DNA from: a virus
Direction: 5' to 3' (one strand)
Virus record (IMG/VR): IMGVR_UViG_3300044630_003239
Coordinates: 1 to 60,083 of that record
DNA length: 60,083 nt
Numbering within the stretch: position 1 is the stretch's first letter; each line of letters starts with the position of its first letter. The position numbers and the translations under genes were made by a program. Below the pieces are notes generated by a model that worked only from the letters and a program-made list of their open reading frames with translations, searched no databases and was not told where the DNA came from. Of this stretch, positions 31,772 through 38,957 are shown piece by piece.

Positions 31772-31941
31772 TATCTGTCCTTTCGTAAAGAGGCTTCACG
31801 CAGGGTAGGGTCAAAGATTTCGCAGTAGCAGACATGGCATAGCATAAACTCATCAGCCTCATCAACATTAAGTTTATTTTTACATACTGTGCAGTCGTAT
31901 TCAGTGAAGGTGGCAAATCGGGTGTAAATTACATTGGTCAT
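31771..31941 (-). CDS. Small zinc-ribbon protein
   Basis: 56 residues; YDCTVCKNKLN...FMLCHVCYCEIFDPTLREASLR, two C-x2-C pairs. Leaderless: TATAAT, seven bases, ATG. Confidence 0.68.
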   Translation of the reverse strand: MTNVIYTRFATFTEYDCTVCKNKLNVDEADEFMLCHVCYCEIFDPTLREASLRKDR

Positions 31942-31945
31942 AATA

Positions 31946-32161
31946 CTAATTATACGGGTTTGAGTTGATTTTCACAAGCCCACGGGGTGTGACCTTGCTC
32001 ACATCTGTAATGATAGGGGCATTTCCATCTTCTTCTGATATTAGGACAACTATTCCATACCCTCCACAAATACAGGCAGGATCAAGAACCTTATCAGCGC
32101 AAGCAGTGATTTGAATCAGCGCATCACAATCAGTACATAAATAATCATACTTAGTCCACAT
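31946..32161 (-). CDS. Small zinc-ribbon protein
   Basis: 71 residues; YDYLCTDCDALIQI...DPACICGGYGIV, two Cys pairs, then a basic beta tail. Unknown. Contains a TGTGA-N6-TCACA site in its coding sequence. Confidence 0.65.
   Translation of the reverse strand: MWTKYDYLCTDCDALIQITACADKVLDPACICGGYGIVVLISEEDGNAPIITDVSKVTPRGLVKINSNPYN
31988..32003. promoter_or_regulatory. CRP/GlxR-like palindrome (inside a gene)
   Basis: TGTGA-CCTTGC-TCACA, centred about 54 bases upstream of the predicted mRNA start of the 31941 gene. Confidence 0.45.
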
Positions 32162-32267
32162 CTTCTGTTATCTCCCTAGTTAAACTATTAAAGTATCCTG
32201 TTTGTCCTTCTGCATGACACATGAAAATTCCAGGGGTATCAGTACATTCCCAATGATGTTTATGCAT
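32151..32267 (-). CDS. 38-residue His/Cys peptide
   Basis: MHKHHWECTDTPGIFMCHAEGQ, with Cys/His that could bind zinc. Unknown. Confidence 0.55.
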   Translation of the reverse strand: MHKHHWECTDTPGIFMCHAEGQTGYFNSLTREITEDVD

Positions 32268-32425
32268 TAGTCAAAGTACCCTTCTGCCCATAGACCTGAC
32301 AGGAAGTCTGAGGCTTGTGTAAGGTTTCTATGTAGCCAAGGGTCATCGTCAGGATTCACGGTAGTTAAAGCAGAATCAATAGCAAGAACCATGTTATCTA
32401 AATCGTCTCTCTCATAGCCTAGCAT
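32267..32425 (-). CDS. 52-residue protein
   Basis: MLGYERDDLDNMVLAIDSALTTV...LTQASDFLSGLWAEGYFD: two helices. Unknown. TAATG coupling. Confidence 0.6.
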   Translation of the reverse strand: MLGYERDDLDNMVLAIDSALTTVNPDDDPWLHRNLTQASDFLSGLWAEGYFD

Positions 32426-32586
32426 TATTCTCCCCAATACTTTATAATGGTTTCAAGAGTGTTACAGATATGACAATCACAAGGGTCTCCCCCCATGTTG
32501 TCCATAAAATCAATGTGTGAGAAGTTGTCCTCATAGATAGCCTCTACGAGTTCTGATATTGTGTAAGGTTTTGTAATGGTGGTCAT
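32425..32586 (-). CDS. 53-residue Cys protein
   Basis: MTTITKPYTISELVEAIYEDNFSHIDFMDNMGGDPCDCHICNTLETI: C-x-C-x2-C motif. First gene of a ten-gene leftward operon, leaderless. Confidence 0.65.
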   Translation of the reverse strand: MTTITKPYTISELVEAIYEDNFSHIDFMDNMGGDPCDCHICNTLETIIKYWGE

Positions 32587-32592
32587 ATATTA

Positions 32593-32621
32593 ATTGTAGC
32601 CTAAATCGTGGAAAAATGCAA
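32593..32621 (-). promoter_or_regulatory. Leaderless promoter TTGCAT-N17-TACAAT
   Basis: -35-like TTGCAT (32616-32621), TACAAT (32593-32598), six bases to the ATG at 32586. Confidence 0.65.
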
Positions 32622-32675
32622 CTTCTTACGTAATCGTAAAGTGTGTTTAATATCACATTGTCGAAAAATTTCTTG

Positions 32676-32749
32676 CGATCCGTACGGGACTTGAACCCGT
32701 GACCTCCACCGTGACAGGGTGGCGAACTAACCAACTATTCTAACGGACC
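32676..32749 (-). tRNA. tRNA-Asp (GTC)
   Basis: Acceptor GGTCCGT/ACGGATC (one G-T pair), anticodon loop CTGTCAC (GTC) between CCACC/GGTGG, T-loop TTCAAGT. Directly behind the DUF932 gene hairpin. Confidence 0.9.
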
Positions 32750-32752
32750 GTG

Positions 32753-32777
32753 TGAGCAGTTTTAATTCTTACTCAGG
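32753..32777 (-). terminator. Con-served 3-prime hairpin, copy 1
   Basis: Minus-strand CCTGAGTA...TGCTCA hairpin, three bases before tRNA-Asp and 11 bases after the DUF932 stop. One of five related hairpins (others at 33983, 34518, 35071, 37900). Confidence 0.6.
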
Positions 32778-32788
32778 AATTTTTTTAA

Positions 32789-33805
32789 TTATGCAATCTG
32801 CAAAGTGCTTTGCACAATCTTTAGCAAACGATTTTTTTCTGCGTTGATAGCAGGGTCAAAACCACTTGCAGATGCAAGGATAGATTCGTTAGAACCACCA
32901 CGAGCAGAACGGTACCAATCAAGGCGTTCAGTTAGTGCATTGAAAGCACCCCAAGCATTACCAGCAATCATGCCGTTAAACTCGCCTGTGTAGATGTCAT
33001 TGATAACATCAACCTTGTTTTCCCACTTCTTGAAAGCACCCTTAGAATCTTTTTCTGGCTTAGGGTATGCAGCAAGAATGATGTCGTTAAATTGCTTAGC
33101 ATTAACTTCTGTTTCAATCATTGCTTTTGCCATAAGGTCAAAAGAATCCATGTACTTATGAGCAAGACCAAGAGTCTCACGAGCAACGGCAACCTTACCA
33201 GAAGCGGTCTGAGTGTGACGAATCTTGAAAGATTGCTTAACGCCACCCTTGCGCTTAGTTGTGTTTAGTGCAAGGTTAAGAGTGTTAGCGCACACAACAC
33301 GAACAGGTGTGATGCTTGCTTGAATAGCGATTGAGCCGTCATGTGATGTGTTGATAAGTAAATAAGTCTTTACCTTATCTGCAACACCGTTAGGGTCTAG
33401 GATTGTTTCACGCTCTAGTGCTAACGCACCGAATACGACACGACCACCCTTGATTGAGCCAGCAGTTTCCCAACGACCTCCGCCATCAAGAATGTTATCA
33501 CCGAATGAGAATAAATCTTCATTCTGCATAACATGGTAACGCTCACCAACGACACCAAGAATGTCTGTCTGAGAGTTGTCAGTAGGATTGGTACGCAATA
33601 CATACTGATAGTTTTTATCGCTTGTTAAATGTGATGGGGTTTCCAAATCTTCCAGACGAACATTCCAATTATTTAGATTGGCAGCAGCAAGCATTTCGCT
33701 TGTTGTTTTTTCTTCTGTAAATACGGTACCCAATCCATGCCAAGCAGGTTCACGAAATGATGCAAATGATGCAACGCCATTTTGTGATTCTAGTTCATGT
33801 GCCAT
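32789..33805 (-). CDS. DUF932 (phage/plasmid-like, TIGR03299) protein
   Basis: 338 residues from the ATG at 33805 (AAAAGGAGAAA SD). MAHELESQNGVASFASFREPAWHGLGTVF, then LGVVGERYHVMQNEDLF, GSIKGGRVVFGALAL, RVVCANTLNLAL and KIRHTQTASGKVAVARE are the conserved blocks of this family, common on phages and plasmids and linked to DNA replication or modification; the biochemical role is not known. Confidence 0.9.
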   Translation of the reverse strand: MAHELESQNGVASFASFREPAWHGLGTVFTEEKTTSEMLAAANLNNWNVRLEDLETPSHLTSDKNYQYVLRTNPTDNSQTDILGVVGERYHVMQNEDLFSFGDNILDGGGRWETAGSIKGGRVVFGALALERETILDPNGVADKVKTYLLINTSHDGSIAIQASITPVRVVCANTLNLALNTTKRKGGVKQSFKIRHTQTASGKVAVARETLGLAHKYMDSFDLMAKAMIETEVNAKQFNDIILAAYPKPEKDSKGAFKKWENKVDVINDIYTGEFNGMIAGNAWGAFNALTERLDWYRSARGGSNESILASASGFDPAINAEKNRLLKIVQSTLQIA

Positions 33806-33836
33806 GAGTTTTCTCCTTTTTGTTGTTGTTAATTTA

Positions 33837-33859
33837 AGTATACACGGACGGTCTGACAA
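33837..33859 (-). promoter_or_regulatory. TTGTCAG-class promoter P2
   Basis: TTGTCA, 11 bases, TATACT (33837-33842); drives DUF932. Confidence 0.7.
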
Positions 33860-33952
33860 ATGCAAATCGGTATAGTTAAACATAGGGCAATTCGGACATT
33901 TTTCTTGTGATCTTAAACACATGCTCGTAACTTGACATTGACTGGTCAGCCG

Positions 33953-33967
33953 TGTCGAAAAATTTTT
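33953..33967. repeat. GTCGAAAAATTTTT spacer motif
   Basis: Preceded by GCCGT; the same motif recurs at 32660, 36424, 37888, 39093 and 40169, near ends of leftward units. Confidence 0.55.
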
Positions 33968-33982
33968 CAAGGGAATTGCAGG

Positions 33983-34006
33983 GAGCAGTTTTTAAACATG
34001 CTCAGG
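33983..34006 (-). terminator. Conserved 3-prime hairpin, copy 2
   Basis: CCTGAGCA...TGCTC type hairpin, 18 bases after the stop of the 34025-34441 gene. Confidence 0.6.
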
Positions 34007-34024
34007 TTTATTAGTAGCCCCCTA

Positions 34025-34441
34025 CTAAATATCTACTCTGTCAACGCTGGATGACAAATAAGTTACCTCTTCACCATATGAAACAGAATCAAAATCAATT
34101 TCATGAATTGCATTAATTGCTTCTTCTTCATTACGTGCATTGACTGTAATTGAATACTGAACTGAAACTTCCAATTCAAATTCTTTTGCTAATTCAAAAC
34201 CACAGATGTCTGCAATTTCTTGTGCAGTGCTTTCATCAATGGTACCGTTTTCCATTGTTTCCAAGGTCCACTCTTGCATTTCGTTACGCATACGTGAGCG
34301 CTCTGCAGCCTCGCCGTATGAACGTTGCGTTACTTCTTGAATGTGCTTTTCTAATTGCTCAATACGTGTTTTGTTTTGTACTAGTTGTGACTCAAGAAAC
34401 TCTCGTGTCATGTAGTGATTGTCTATTACTGGTTGGTCCAT
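34025..34441 (-). CDS. Coiled-coil protein, unknown
   Basis: 138 residues. Helical N-terminal half (TREFLESQLVQNKTRIEQLEKHIQEV) and a beta-like C-terminal half (LEVSVQYSITVNARNEEEAINAI). Unknown. SD AGAGGGCCCC. Confidence 0.65.
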   Translation of the reverse strand: MDQPVIDNHYMTREFLESQLVQNKTRIEQLEKHIQEVTQRSYGEAAERSRMRNEMQEWTLETMENGTIDESTAQEIADICGFELAKEFELEVSVQYSITVNARNEEEAINAIHEIDFDSVSYGEEVTYLSSSVDRVDI

Positions 34442-34473
34442 GGGGGCCCTCTTTCTGTTAGTTGTTTAATTTA

Positions 34474-34503
34474 ATTATACTGGGCACCACTGACAAATGT
34501 CAA
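34474..34503 (-). promoter_or_regulatory. TTGTCAG-class promoter P3, also with a -35 box
   Basis: TTGACA (34498-34503), 18 bases, TATAAT (34474-34479), with TTGTCA in the usual position. The only member with a clear -35. Confidence 0.75.
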
Positions 34504-34517
34504 GATCCCCTTACGGG

Positions 34518-34541
34518 GAGTAGTTTATACACATACTCAGG
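34518..34541 (-). terminator. Conserved 3-prime hairpin, copy 3 (compensated)
   Basis: GAGTA/TACTC instead of GAGCA/TGCTC: both arms changed. A second CCCC-TTAC-GGGG hairpin adjoins. Confidence 0.6.
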
Positions 34542-34599
34542 TGTCTTGTCTCAGGCATACCTACGCATCATGGCATAGGGCTTAGCAGAAACAAATTAT

Positions 34600-35025
34600 T
34601 TAGAGATAACGAGCAATAGCGTTGTATGTAGAAGTATTAACTACTTCCTCATCTGTCATCTTGAGAATACGAATTGCGTTCTCAATTTCCTGCTTCTGCT
34701 CTAGGTATGAGTGACGACCCATTTGCTCAAAGTCACGCTCAGGCTCTTTTGGTAGGTCTGCCTCTGATGTTGTTAAATCAAAGTCAATGTTGAGTTGGTT
34801 GTTCCAAGAACGATAGTTTGTTCTAACATTTTCTGCCTTCTTGATGTTAGCAATAGCATAAGCAAAGATTTCCTTACGCCACTTTTCCATAGCCTTGTTG
34901 TATTTGCCTTCGTTTGTTTCTTGATTAGCGTAGTTCTTTTCTAGTTCTGCTAGACGAGTTTCTAGTGCCTTGATTACCTTTGGTGTTGCGATTTTAACTG
35001 AGATAGATTTTGTGTTTCTTGCCAT
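34600..35025 (-). CDS. Helical phage protein
   Basis: 141 residues: long charged helices, KVIKALETRLAELEKNYANQE, FEQMGRHSYLEQKQEIENAIRIL. Unknown. GAAAAGAGAAA SD; no separate promoter seen, probably read from P4. Confidence 0.65.
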   Translation of the reverse strand: MARNTKSISVKIATPKVIKALETRLAELEKNYANQETNEGKYNKAMEKWRKEIFAYAIANIKKAENVRTNYRSWNNQLNIDFDLTTSEADLPKEPERDFEQMGRHSYLEQKQEIENAIRILKMTDEEVVNTSTYNAIARYL

Positions 35026-35070
35026 GTGTTTTCTCTTTTCTTTGGTGGTTTAATTGTTAGGGGGTTGTGT

Positions 35071-35095
35071 TGAGCAGTTTGTATTCATGCTCAGG
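35071..35095 (-). terminator. Conserved 3-prime hairpin, copy 4
   Basis: CCTGAGCA...TGCTCA hairpin, 14 bases after the stop of 35110-35274. Confidence 0.6.
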
Positions 35096-35109
35096 AATAA
35101 GCAATTAGA

Positions 35110-35274
35110 TTACTTAGCCGTCCAAGTTGTGTATCGGTGTGAGCCATTGACATCTAACTTTACACGAACATTACCATTTGGTTGTGGGTTAATCTCTACG
35201 ATTGTTCCTGTGACCTTTGACTTCTGTGTTGTGTATGTGTCGCCTACCTTGTAGGTTGCTGTTGCTACTGACAT
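35110..35274 (-). CDS. Small beta-barrel-like protein
   Basis: 54 residues from the ATG at 35274 (AAAAGGAG SD). VATATYKVGDTYTTQKSKVTGTIVEI...VKLDVNGSHRYTTW resembles a KOW/SH3-like small barrel. Unknown. Confidence 0.65.
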   Translation of the reverse strand: MSVATATYKVGDTYTTQKSKVTGTIVEINPQPNGNVRVKLDVNGSHRYTTWTAK

Positions 35275-35315
35275 TGTGTTTCTCCTTTTGTTTAGTGTGT
35301 TTTGCTTATGTATTA

Positions 35316-35338
35316 AGTGTAACATTTCCTACTGACAT
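35316..35338 (-). promoter_or_regulatory. TTGTCAG-class promoter P4
   Basis: ATGTCA, 11 bases, TACACT (35316-35321); CRP-like palindrome upstream. Confidence 0.7.
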
Positions 35339-35369
35339 TATCAACATTTTTCTGAGATTTCTCACTATT

Positions 35370-35401
35370 TGAGACGCTCAGGGGGTGTGAGTTGAGTCAC
35401 A
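35370..35401. promoter_or_regulatory. TGAGACGCTCA box plus CRP/GlxR-like palindrome
   Basis: TGAGACGCTCA (35370-35380), five bases, TGTGA-GTTGAG-TCACA (35386-35401). The same pair with the same spacing is at 37808-37839. Confidence 0.65.
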
Positions 35402-35417
35402 TTAGACAGATTGAGGG

Positions 35418-35483
35418 TTATTGTCCACCTGCCACGATTAGCATGATTAGTAACCCTATTACTGTTGCTATTACCATTTCCAT
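35418..35483 (-). CDS. 21-residue membrane peptide
   Basis: MEMVIATVIGLLIMLIVAGG, one hydrophobic helix; GAGGAAAA SD. Short, so cautious. Confidence 0.45.
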   Translation of the reverse strand: MEMVIATVIGLLIMLIVAGGQ

Positions 35484-35489
35484 TTTTCC

Positions 35490-36212
35490 TCATTTCTTAG
35501 TTGCAGAAAAAATTATGTCACTCTTAGAGTATACACACAATGAGCAAGAAACGCAAGCCGAGCCTTTTGTGCTTATGAGTGGTATCTGCTTATTGTTTTC
35601 AGGACACTTAGCACCAGGCCTGTTGGTCAATGCCTTTAAGTCTGCCTGTCCTATTAGAAAGTTTTTAGCAAGGTATGCTAATTTAATTCCATGATCTGTT
35701 TTTAATTCCACACCTGTATCTTTATTCTCGCTATCTGTGGAATAGTATAGTGAGAGATTATCAATACCCTTTAACATTAGGGCGGCACTCTTGACTCTTG
35801 TGTATACCCAGAATTGAATATCAGGATTATTAAGGATGACATGCTTCCATGCGAATGTATAAGTATCGTTAAAGAAATCGCCGTCCCAGTGAATACGAAA
35901 TAGCATAGGCGCTTTACGCTTTACGCAGTCAGCCTTGAAATCTTTTATCATATCTTCAAGCAATGCTTCAATTGTATCGTGATCAGCGTCTTTAACTAAT
36001 TCCCAATTGTGTAATAAGTTTTTCTTTACTGTTGGGAATACTTTTTCAAGTTTCCCAGCATAACAAACACTCTCGCATACGCTAGTCGCTCCAGGACATG
36101 AATAAGCCTTTCCTGCGGGTAATCCGAAAGTGTTAGCGATACTTGCTTGTTTTCCATTTGGTGTAACGGCATTTGCTACTTTCCTATCTTTGCTTCTTAG
36201 TAGTTTAGTCAT
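35490..36212 (-). CDS. GP88-family (phage gene product 88) protein
   Basis: 240 residues from the ATG at 36212. NTFGLPAGKAYSCPGATSVCESVCYAGK with four Cys, FRIHWDGDFFNDTYTFAWKHVILNNPDIQFWVYTR, and a C-terminal CVSCSLCV cluster. Matches the actinophage GP88 family; the Cys pattern suggests a metal or iron-sulfur site, maybe radical-SAM-like. Role unknown. Confidence 0.85.
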   Translation of the reverse strand: MTKLLRSKDRKVANAVTPNGKQASIANTFGLPAGKAYSCPGATSVCESVCYAGKLEKVFPTVKKNLLHNWELVKDADHDTIEALLEDMIKDFKADCVKRKAPMLFRIHWDGDFFNDTYTFAWKHVILNNPDIQFWVYTRVKSAALMLKGIDNLSLYYSTDSENKDTGVELKTDHGIKLAYLAKNFLIGQADLKALTNRPGAKCPENNKQIPLISTKGSACVSCSLCVYSKSDIIFSATKK

Positions 36213-36217
36213 GGTGG

Positions 36218-36358
36218 CTACTCTCTTTCTTTCTTTAATTCTAACATAAGGGACTGACATTTTTTTCTATCGTATTTTTTCTTATTGGGTACGGCAGAGG
36301 CAGCGTTAGACCTACGTAATTCCATAAGCCTACGTAATTCCTCTTTGGTTTTCTTCAT
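36218..36358 (-). CDS. 46-residue basic protein
   Basis: MKKTKEELRRLMELRRSNAASAVPNKKKYDRKKC..., with a repeated ELRR. Leaderless: TTGACA-N17-TAAGAT and five bases to the ATG. Its end carries promoter P5. Confidence 0.6.
   Translation of the reverse strand: MKKTKEELRRLMELRRSNAASAVPNKKKYDRKKCQSLMLELKKERE
36238..36260 (-). promoter_or_regulatory. TTGTCAG-class promoter P5
   Basis: ATGTCA, 11 bases, TAGAAT (36238-36243); drives GP88. Confidence 0.65.
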
Positions 36359-36363
36359 ACTTA

Positions 36364-36392
36364 ATCTTAGCAGAATCGTGGGAAAATGTCAA
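36364..36392 (-). promoter_or_regulatory. Consensus leaderless promoter
   Basis: TTGACA, 17 bases, TAAGAT, five bases to the ATG at 36358. Confidence 0.75.
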
Positions 36393-36423
36393 ATCTTACG
36401 TAAACACGACACGCCCGACTGCG

Positions 36424-36456
36424 TTCGAAAATTTTGTGCGGGGAAGCACACAAAAT
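36424..36456 (-). terminator. Terminator with TTTTCGA tail
   Basis: ATTTTGTG...GCACAAAAT hairpin followed by TTTTCGAA on the minus strand, after the 36466 gene. Confidence 0.6.
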
Positions 36457-36465
36457 CTTTTTTAG

Positions 36466-36708
36466 TTAATCAGCATCCTCAGTAAAAACATACAACGGAA
36501 TTAAATCAGTGTAAGCATACTGAGTAACTTCCTTTTCACCAAATTCGTTTTCGGTTTGGATGTCATAGTTATCTCCTGTTGAATCACTCTCAATAAAAAT
36601 AACTTCAACAATGTCTTCACCGATCTTGATTAAATCACCAAGCATAACCTGGTCTGGTGTTAAGTTATCAGCGTGTAATAATTCCATAGAATTCATTGTA
36701 ACAGTCAT
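36466..36708 (-). CDS. Small beta-rich protein
   Basis: 80 residues from the ATG at 36708: LTPDQVMLGDLIKIGEDIVEVIFIESDS... looks like a small barrel. Unknown. Confidence 0.6.
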   Translation of the reverse strand: MTVTMNSMELLHADNLTPDQVMLGDLIKIGEDIVEVIFIESDSTGDNYDIQTENEFGEKEVTQYAYTDLIPLYVFTEDAD

Positions 36709-36709
36709 T

Positions 36710-36775
36710 TTAACGGGTCCCCGCAAGCGCTATAAAAAACAAAAGAAATCCTGCAACGATAAAGAATTCCACCAT
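36710..36775 (-). CDS. 21-residue membrane peptide
   Basis: MVEFFIVAGFLLFFIALAGTR: one membrane helix. Overlaps its upstream neighbour. Confidence 0.55.
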   Translation of the reverse strand: MVEFFIVAGFLLFFIALAGTR

Positions 36776-37098
36776 TATTCAAGCCCCAATCCTAATTCAT
36801 AGCCTGCATCTTCATTGTAGTAGTCCTCTTCATCTTGTGGCAACCAAAAGTCCAAGTGGTGTTGTTCAATGATAGCCCAAGCGGGTGCAGTGGTCTTGCC
36901 TTTATAGAATACGCCTTCAGGCATTTCAATCTGACGCATAGCATCTAATTCACGAGCCGCATCTAGCGCTTCAATGCAAGGCTTAACCATGCTTAGTGGA
37001 ACGGGTGGATAGTGATTACCTTGTAAGTGATAACCAATAGCCTGTTCAAGTGATAGGTCTAAGTTTGTTGCTAATTCAATTCCTGTCATGCTTCCCAT
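36775..37098 (-). CDS. Conserved small phage protein
   Basis: 107 residues: LSLEQAIGYHLQGNHYPPVPLSMVKPCIEALDAARE then VFYKGKTTAPAWAIIEQHHLDFWL. Frequent in actinophages; unknown. Confidence 0.7.
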   Translation of the reverse strand: MGSMTGIELATNLDLSLEQAIGYHLQGNHYPPVPLSMVKPCIEALDAARELDAMRQIEMPEGVFYKGKTTAPAWAIIEQHHLDFWLPQDEEDYYNEDAGYELGLGLE

Positions 37099-37319
37099 TA
37101 TCTTGTTGTTACCTTTCCCATGCGGTCAATAATTTTTGTGTGCATTTTGCCTGACGGCTCTGATAAATTAATTGTTGTGTATTCGTTAGCAAAACCGACA
37201 TCAACAAAGCGTTGGTATGCTTCCACGGCAGTTAAAGCATCTGAGTAACGACCAACCCAATTAGGCTTAGTGCCTGAGTCATAGGTTACTGTTATTGAGT
37301 ATAGGTATTCATTATTCAT
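37098..37319 (-). CDS. Conserved small phage protein
   Basis: 73 residues: YSITVTYDSGTKPNWVGRYSDALTAVEAYQRFVDVG and a beta end. Ferredoxin-like size; unknown. Confidence 0.65.
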   Translation of the reverse strand: MNNEYLYSITVTYDSGTKPNWVGRYSDALTAVEAYQRFVDVGFANEYTTINLSEPSGKMHTKIIDRMGKVTTR

Positions 37320-37495
37320 TATGCGTTCTCCAATGTGTATTCGTTTAATTCATTACTAGCGTACCATGCGGTGTATTCGTTGTAAAGTGTAACGCCCTTG
37401 TTGCACTCACAAAAATCTGTATCGTATTCACCATGATTATTGCCCCAAAATAGAACACCCTCATCATAGCAATCCATGCAATCCCAATTATTCAT
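37319..37495 (-). CDS. Small zinc-binding protein
   Basis: 58 residues: MNNWDCMDCYDEGVLFWGNNHGEYDTDFCECN: C-x2-C and C-x-C. Unknown. Confidence 0.62.
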   Translation of the reverse strand: MNNWDCMDCYDEGVLFWGNNHGEYDTDFCECNKGVTLYNEYTAWYASNELNEYTLENA

Positions 37496-37498
37496 TTA

Positions 37499-37708
37499 TT
37501 AGTCTCCAATCTTTACTGCAAGTATGCGGTATGTATCTTTTAGGTTAAGTGGTGCTGAGTAGTGGGGGCGTACCTGAACACGATAAGACTCGCAATCTTG
37601 ATACCATACATCAGACTTTTCTGCTGAGATAATTTCTCCCGTAAGTGTGCGGGACTTATAAGTTTTTCCTACAAGTAGGTTTTCTATTGTATAGACATTT
37701 GCTGACAT
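37499..37708 (-). CDS. Small beta-barrel-like protein
   Basis: 69 residues from the ATG at 37708 (AGAGG SD). IENLLVGKTYKSRTLTGEIISAEKSDVWYQDCESYRVQV, similar in layout to the 35110 protein. Unknown. Confidence 0.62.
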   Translation of the reverse strand: MSANVYTIENLLVGKTYKSRTLTGEIISAEKSDVWYQDCESYRVQVRPHYSAPLNLKDTYRILAVKIGD

Positions 37709-37752
37709 TTGCCAACCTCTTTCTTTTTGTTTAATTACTTTATTACTCTGTA

Positions 37753-37775
37753 ATCCTATCATGGCAGGCTGACAA
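37753..37775 (-). promoter_or_regulatory. TTGTCAG-class promoter P6
   Basis: TTGTCA, 11 bases, TAGGAT (37753-37758) with TG extension. Confidence 0.72.
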
Positions 37776-37807
37776 ATGTATAGTTACTAGCGAGTAATCT
37801 TAAATAG

Positions 37808-37839
37808 TGAGACGCTCAACCTGTGTGATAAACCTCACA
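37808..37839. promoter_or_regulatory. TGAGACGCTCA box plus CRP/GlxR-like palindrome
   Basis: TGAGACGCTCA (37808-37818), then TGTGA-TAAACC-TCACA (37824-37839); about 85 bases upstream of the P6 start. Confidence 0.68.
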
Positions 37840-37851
37840 AAAAGTTTGACC

Positions 37852-37881
37852 TGTGGATAACTTGGTCTGACCTGTGGATAA
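37852..37881 (-). promoter_or_regulatory. DnaA-box pair
   Basis: TGTGGATAA at 37852-37860 and 37873-37881, 21 bases (two helical turns) apart. Confidence 0.7.
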
Positions 37882-37899
37882 CGGCGGGTCGAAAAATTT

Positions 37900-37924
37900 T
37901 GAGCAGTTTTAAATCATGCTCAGG
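37900..37924 (-). terminator. Conserved 3-prime hairpin, copy 5
   Basis: CCTGAGCA...TGCTCA hairpin followed by AAAATTTTTCGAC; eight bases after the stop of the 50-residue gene. Confidence 0.65.
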
Positions 37925-37932
37925 ATTTTGTT

Positions 37933-38085
37933 TTACTTTTTAAGTCGCTCAGTTCGCAAAGCAATTTGCAATCTGCGAATTTCTTTATGTTGCTCAGCGT
38001 TTTGTTTCCAAAATGCAATCATCATTCCAACAGATCCAGCAAGAGCAATTACAATTGCAATAAGTGTTCCAGTGTCTAGAATCAT
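37933..38085 (-). CDS. 50-residue membrane protein
   Basis: MILDTGTLIAIVIALAGSVGMMIAF membrane helix, then a basic helix with KEIRRLQIALRTERLKK. GAGGTG SD; overlaps the next gene. Confidence 0.65.
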   Translation of the reverse strand: MILDTGTLIAIVIALAGSVGMMIAFWKQNAEQHKEIRRLQIALRTERLKK

Positions 38086-38267
38086 GCTTTCACCTCAACA
38101 CCATCAACGCACGCATCATAGAATTTATTTTCATCAAATCTAGGATTGTCAGAAGCGAACCATTCGCTAAATTCAAAAACTAATTGGTCAAAATCATTTG
38201 AGTCAATGTCATCAACGAATTTGTTTAGAATTTTTGCAGTTTCTACATAGTCTTTACGTGTCATCAT
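38082..38267 (-). CDS. Conserved small phage protein
   Basis: 61 residues: MTRKDYVETAKILNKFVDDI...FEFSEWFASDNPRFDENKFYDAC. The DNPRFD block is widespread in actinophages; unknown. Confidence 0.72.
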   Translation of the reverse strand: MMTRKDYVETAKILNKFVDDIDSNDFDQLVFEFSEWFASDNPRFDENKFYDACVDGVEVKA

Positions 38268-38420
38268 TTAGTAAGTCTCCACTTTCTCTACATCTGCGAC
38301 ATTATCTAAACGCCATGTGTTGTTTACAATTTCAATAACTTTTTCAAATGAGTGGGCCTCATACGCAGGGTATGAGACCTCACCATTTACATTACGCACT
38401 GAAAGTTTTACGCCATTCAT
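38268..38420 (-). CDS. 50-residue protein
   Basis: MNGVKLSVRNVNGEVSYPAYEAHSFEKVIEIV...; beta-beta-alpha fold likely. Unknown. Confidence 0.6.
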   Translation of the reverse strand: MNGVKLSVRNVNGEVSYPAYEAHSFEKVIEIVNNTWRLDNVADVEKVETY

Positions 38421-38626
38421 TAGTCTGCCACCTTTAGAATTGCATAAGAGCCACCTTCATTTATGTGGTCCAAGATTGGTTGAAGTTTAGAACCGATTAG
38501 GTCCTTGAGCATTGACTCAAGCATTGCGATTTGCATTTCTTTTTCTAGTGCAAGAAGTTGCATTCCTACTGGATGAGTCTCGTCTACCTCTGTGACGAAC
38601 TTTAGATTGTGTTCAATTTTTACCAT
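38420..38626 (-). CDS. Small helical protein
   Basis: 68 residues: THPVGMQLLALEKEMQIAMLESMLKDLI, amphipathic helix. Unknown. Confidence 0.6.
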   Translation of the reverse strand: MVKIEHNLKFVTEVDETHPVGMQLLALEKEMQIAMLESMLKDLIGSKLQPILDHINEGGSYAILKVAD

Positions 38627-38643
38627 GTTAGTTTTCCTATTCT

Positions 38644-38841
38644 TTAGTTTGAGTTAGTAAGTGTACGAGTGCCACGAAGTGTGCCACTAATTCCAAGAGA
38701 GTCGCAAGCGACTTTGACAGATACGCCAACAGGTAAAGTGTTAGGGTATTGTGATACGAATTGAGCAACCTGACCTCGTGATGAGAAGTTGATTTTTTTG
38801 GTAGAACCTGAAAAGGTTTCTAGTGTAACAGTGTAAGTCAT
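38644..38841 (-). CDS. Small beta-rich protein
   Basis: 65 residues: MTYTVTLETFSGSTKKINFSSRGQVAQFVSQYPNTLPVGVSVKVACDSLG. Unknown. AGGAAG SD. First gene behind P7. Confidence 0.6.
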   Translation of the reverse strand: MTYTVTLETFSGSTKKINFSSRGQVAQFVSQYPNTLPVGVSVKVACDSLGISGTLRGTRTLTNSN

Positions 38842-38874
38842 TGAGTGACTTCCTTTCTTTAAGTTGATAAGACT

Positions 38875-38897
38875 ATCCTATCATGGGGCACTGACAA
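38875..38897 (-). promoter_or_regulatory. TTGTCAG-class promoter P7
   Basis: TTGTCA, 11 bases, TAGGAT (38875-38880), TG extension. Confidence 0.72.
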
Positions 38898-38907
38898 ATT
38901 GGGGCAC

Positions 38908-38957
38908 TTATTCGCTAGGCTCACTGTGATTTAGGTCACATTTATTTGCTAGGCTCA
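38908..38957. promoter_or_regulatory. CRP/GlxR-like palindrome between direct repeats
   Basis: Repeat TTATTCGCTAGGCTCA (38908-38923), TGTGA-TTTAGG-TCACA (38925-38940), repeat TTATTTGCTAGGCTCA (38942-38957), one base on each side. Confidence 0.7.

Noticed and set aside
33806-33970. N-terminal extension of the DUF932 gene to 33970
   Set aside because: A strong SD and promoter P2 point to the ATG at 33805; the extension would contain the promoter.
37683-37706. A TTGTCAG-like motif with an 11-base gap inside the 37499-37708 gene
   Set aside because: It spans the first codons of a gene that already has P6; probably coincidental.
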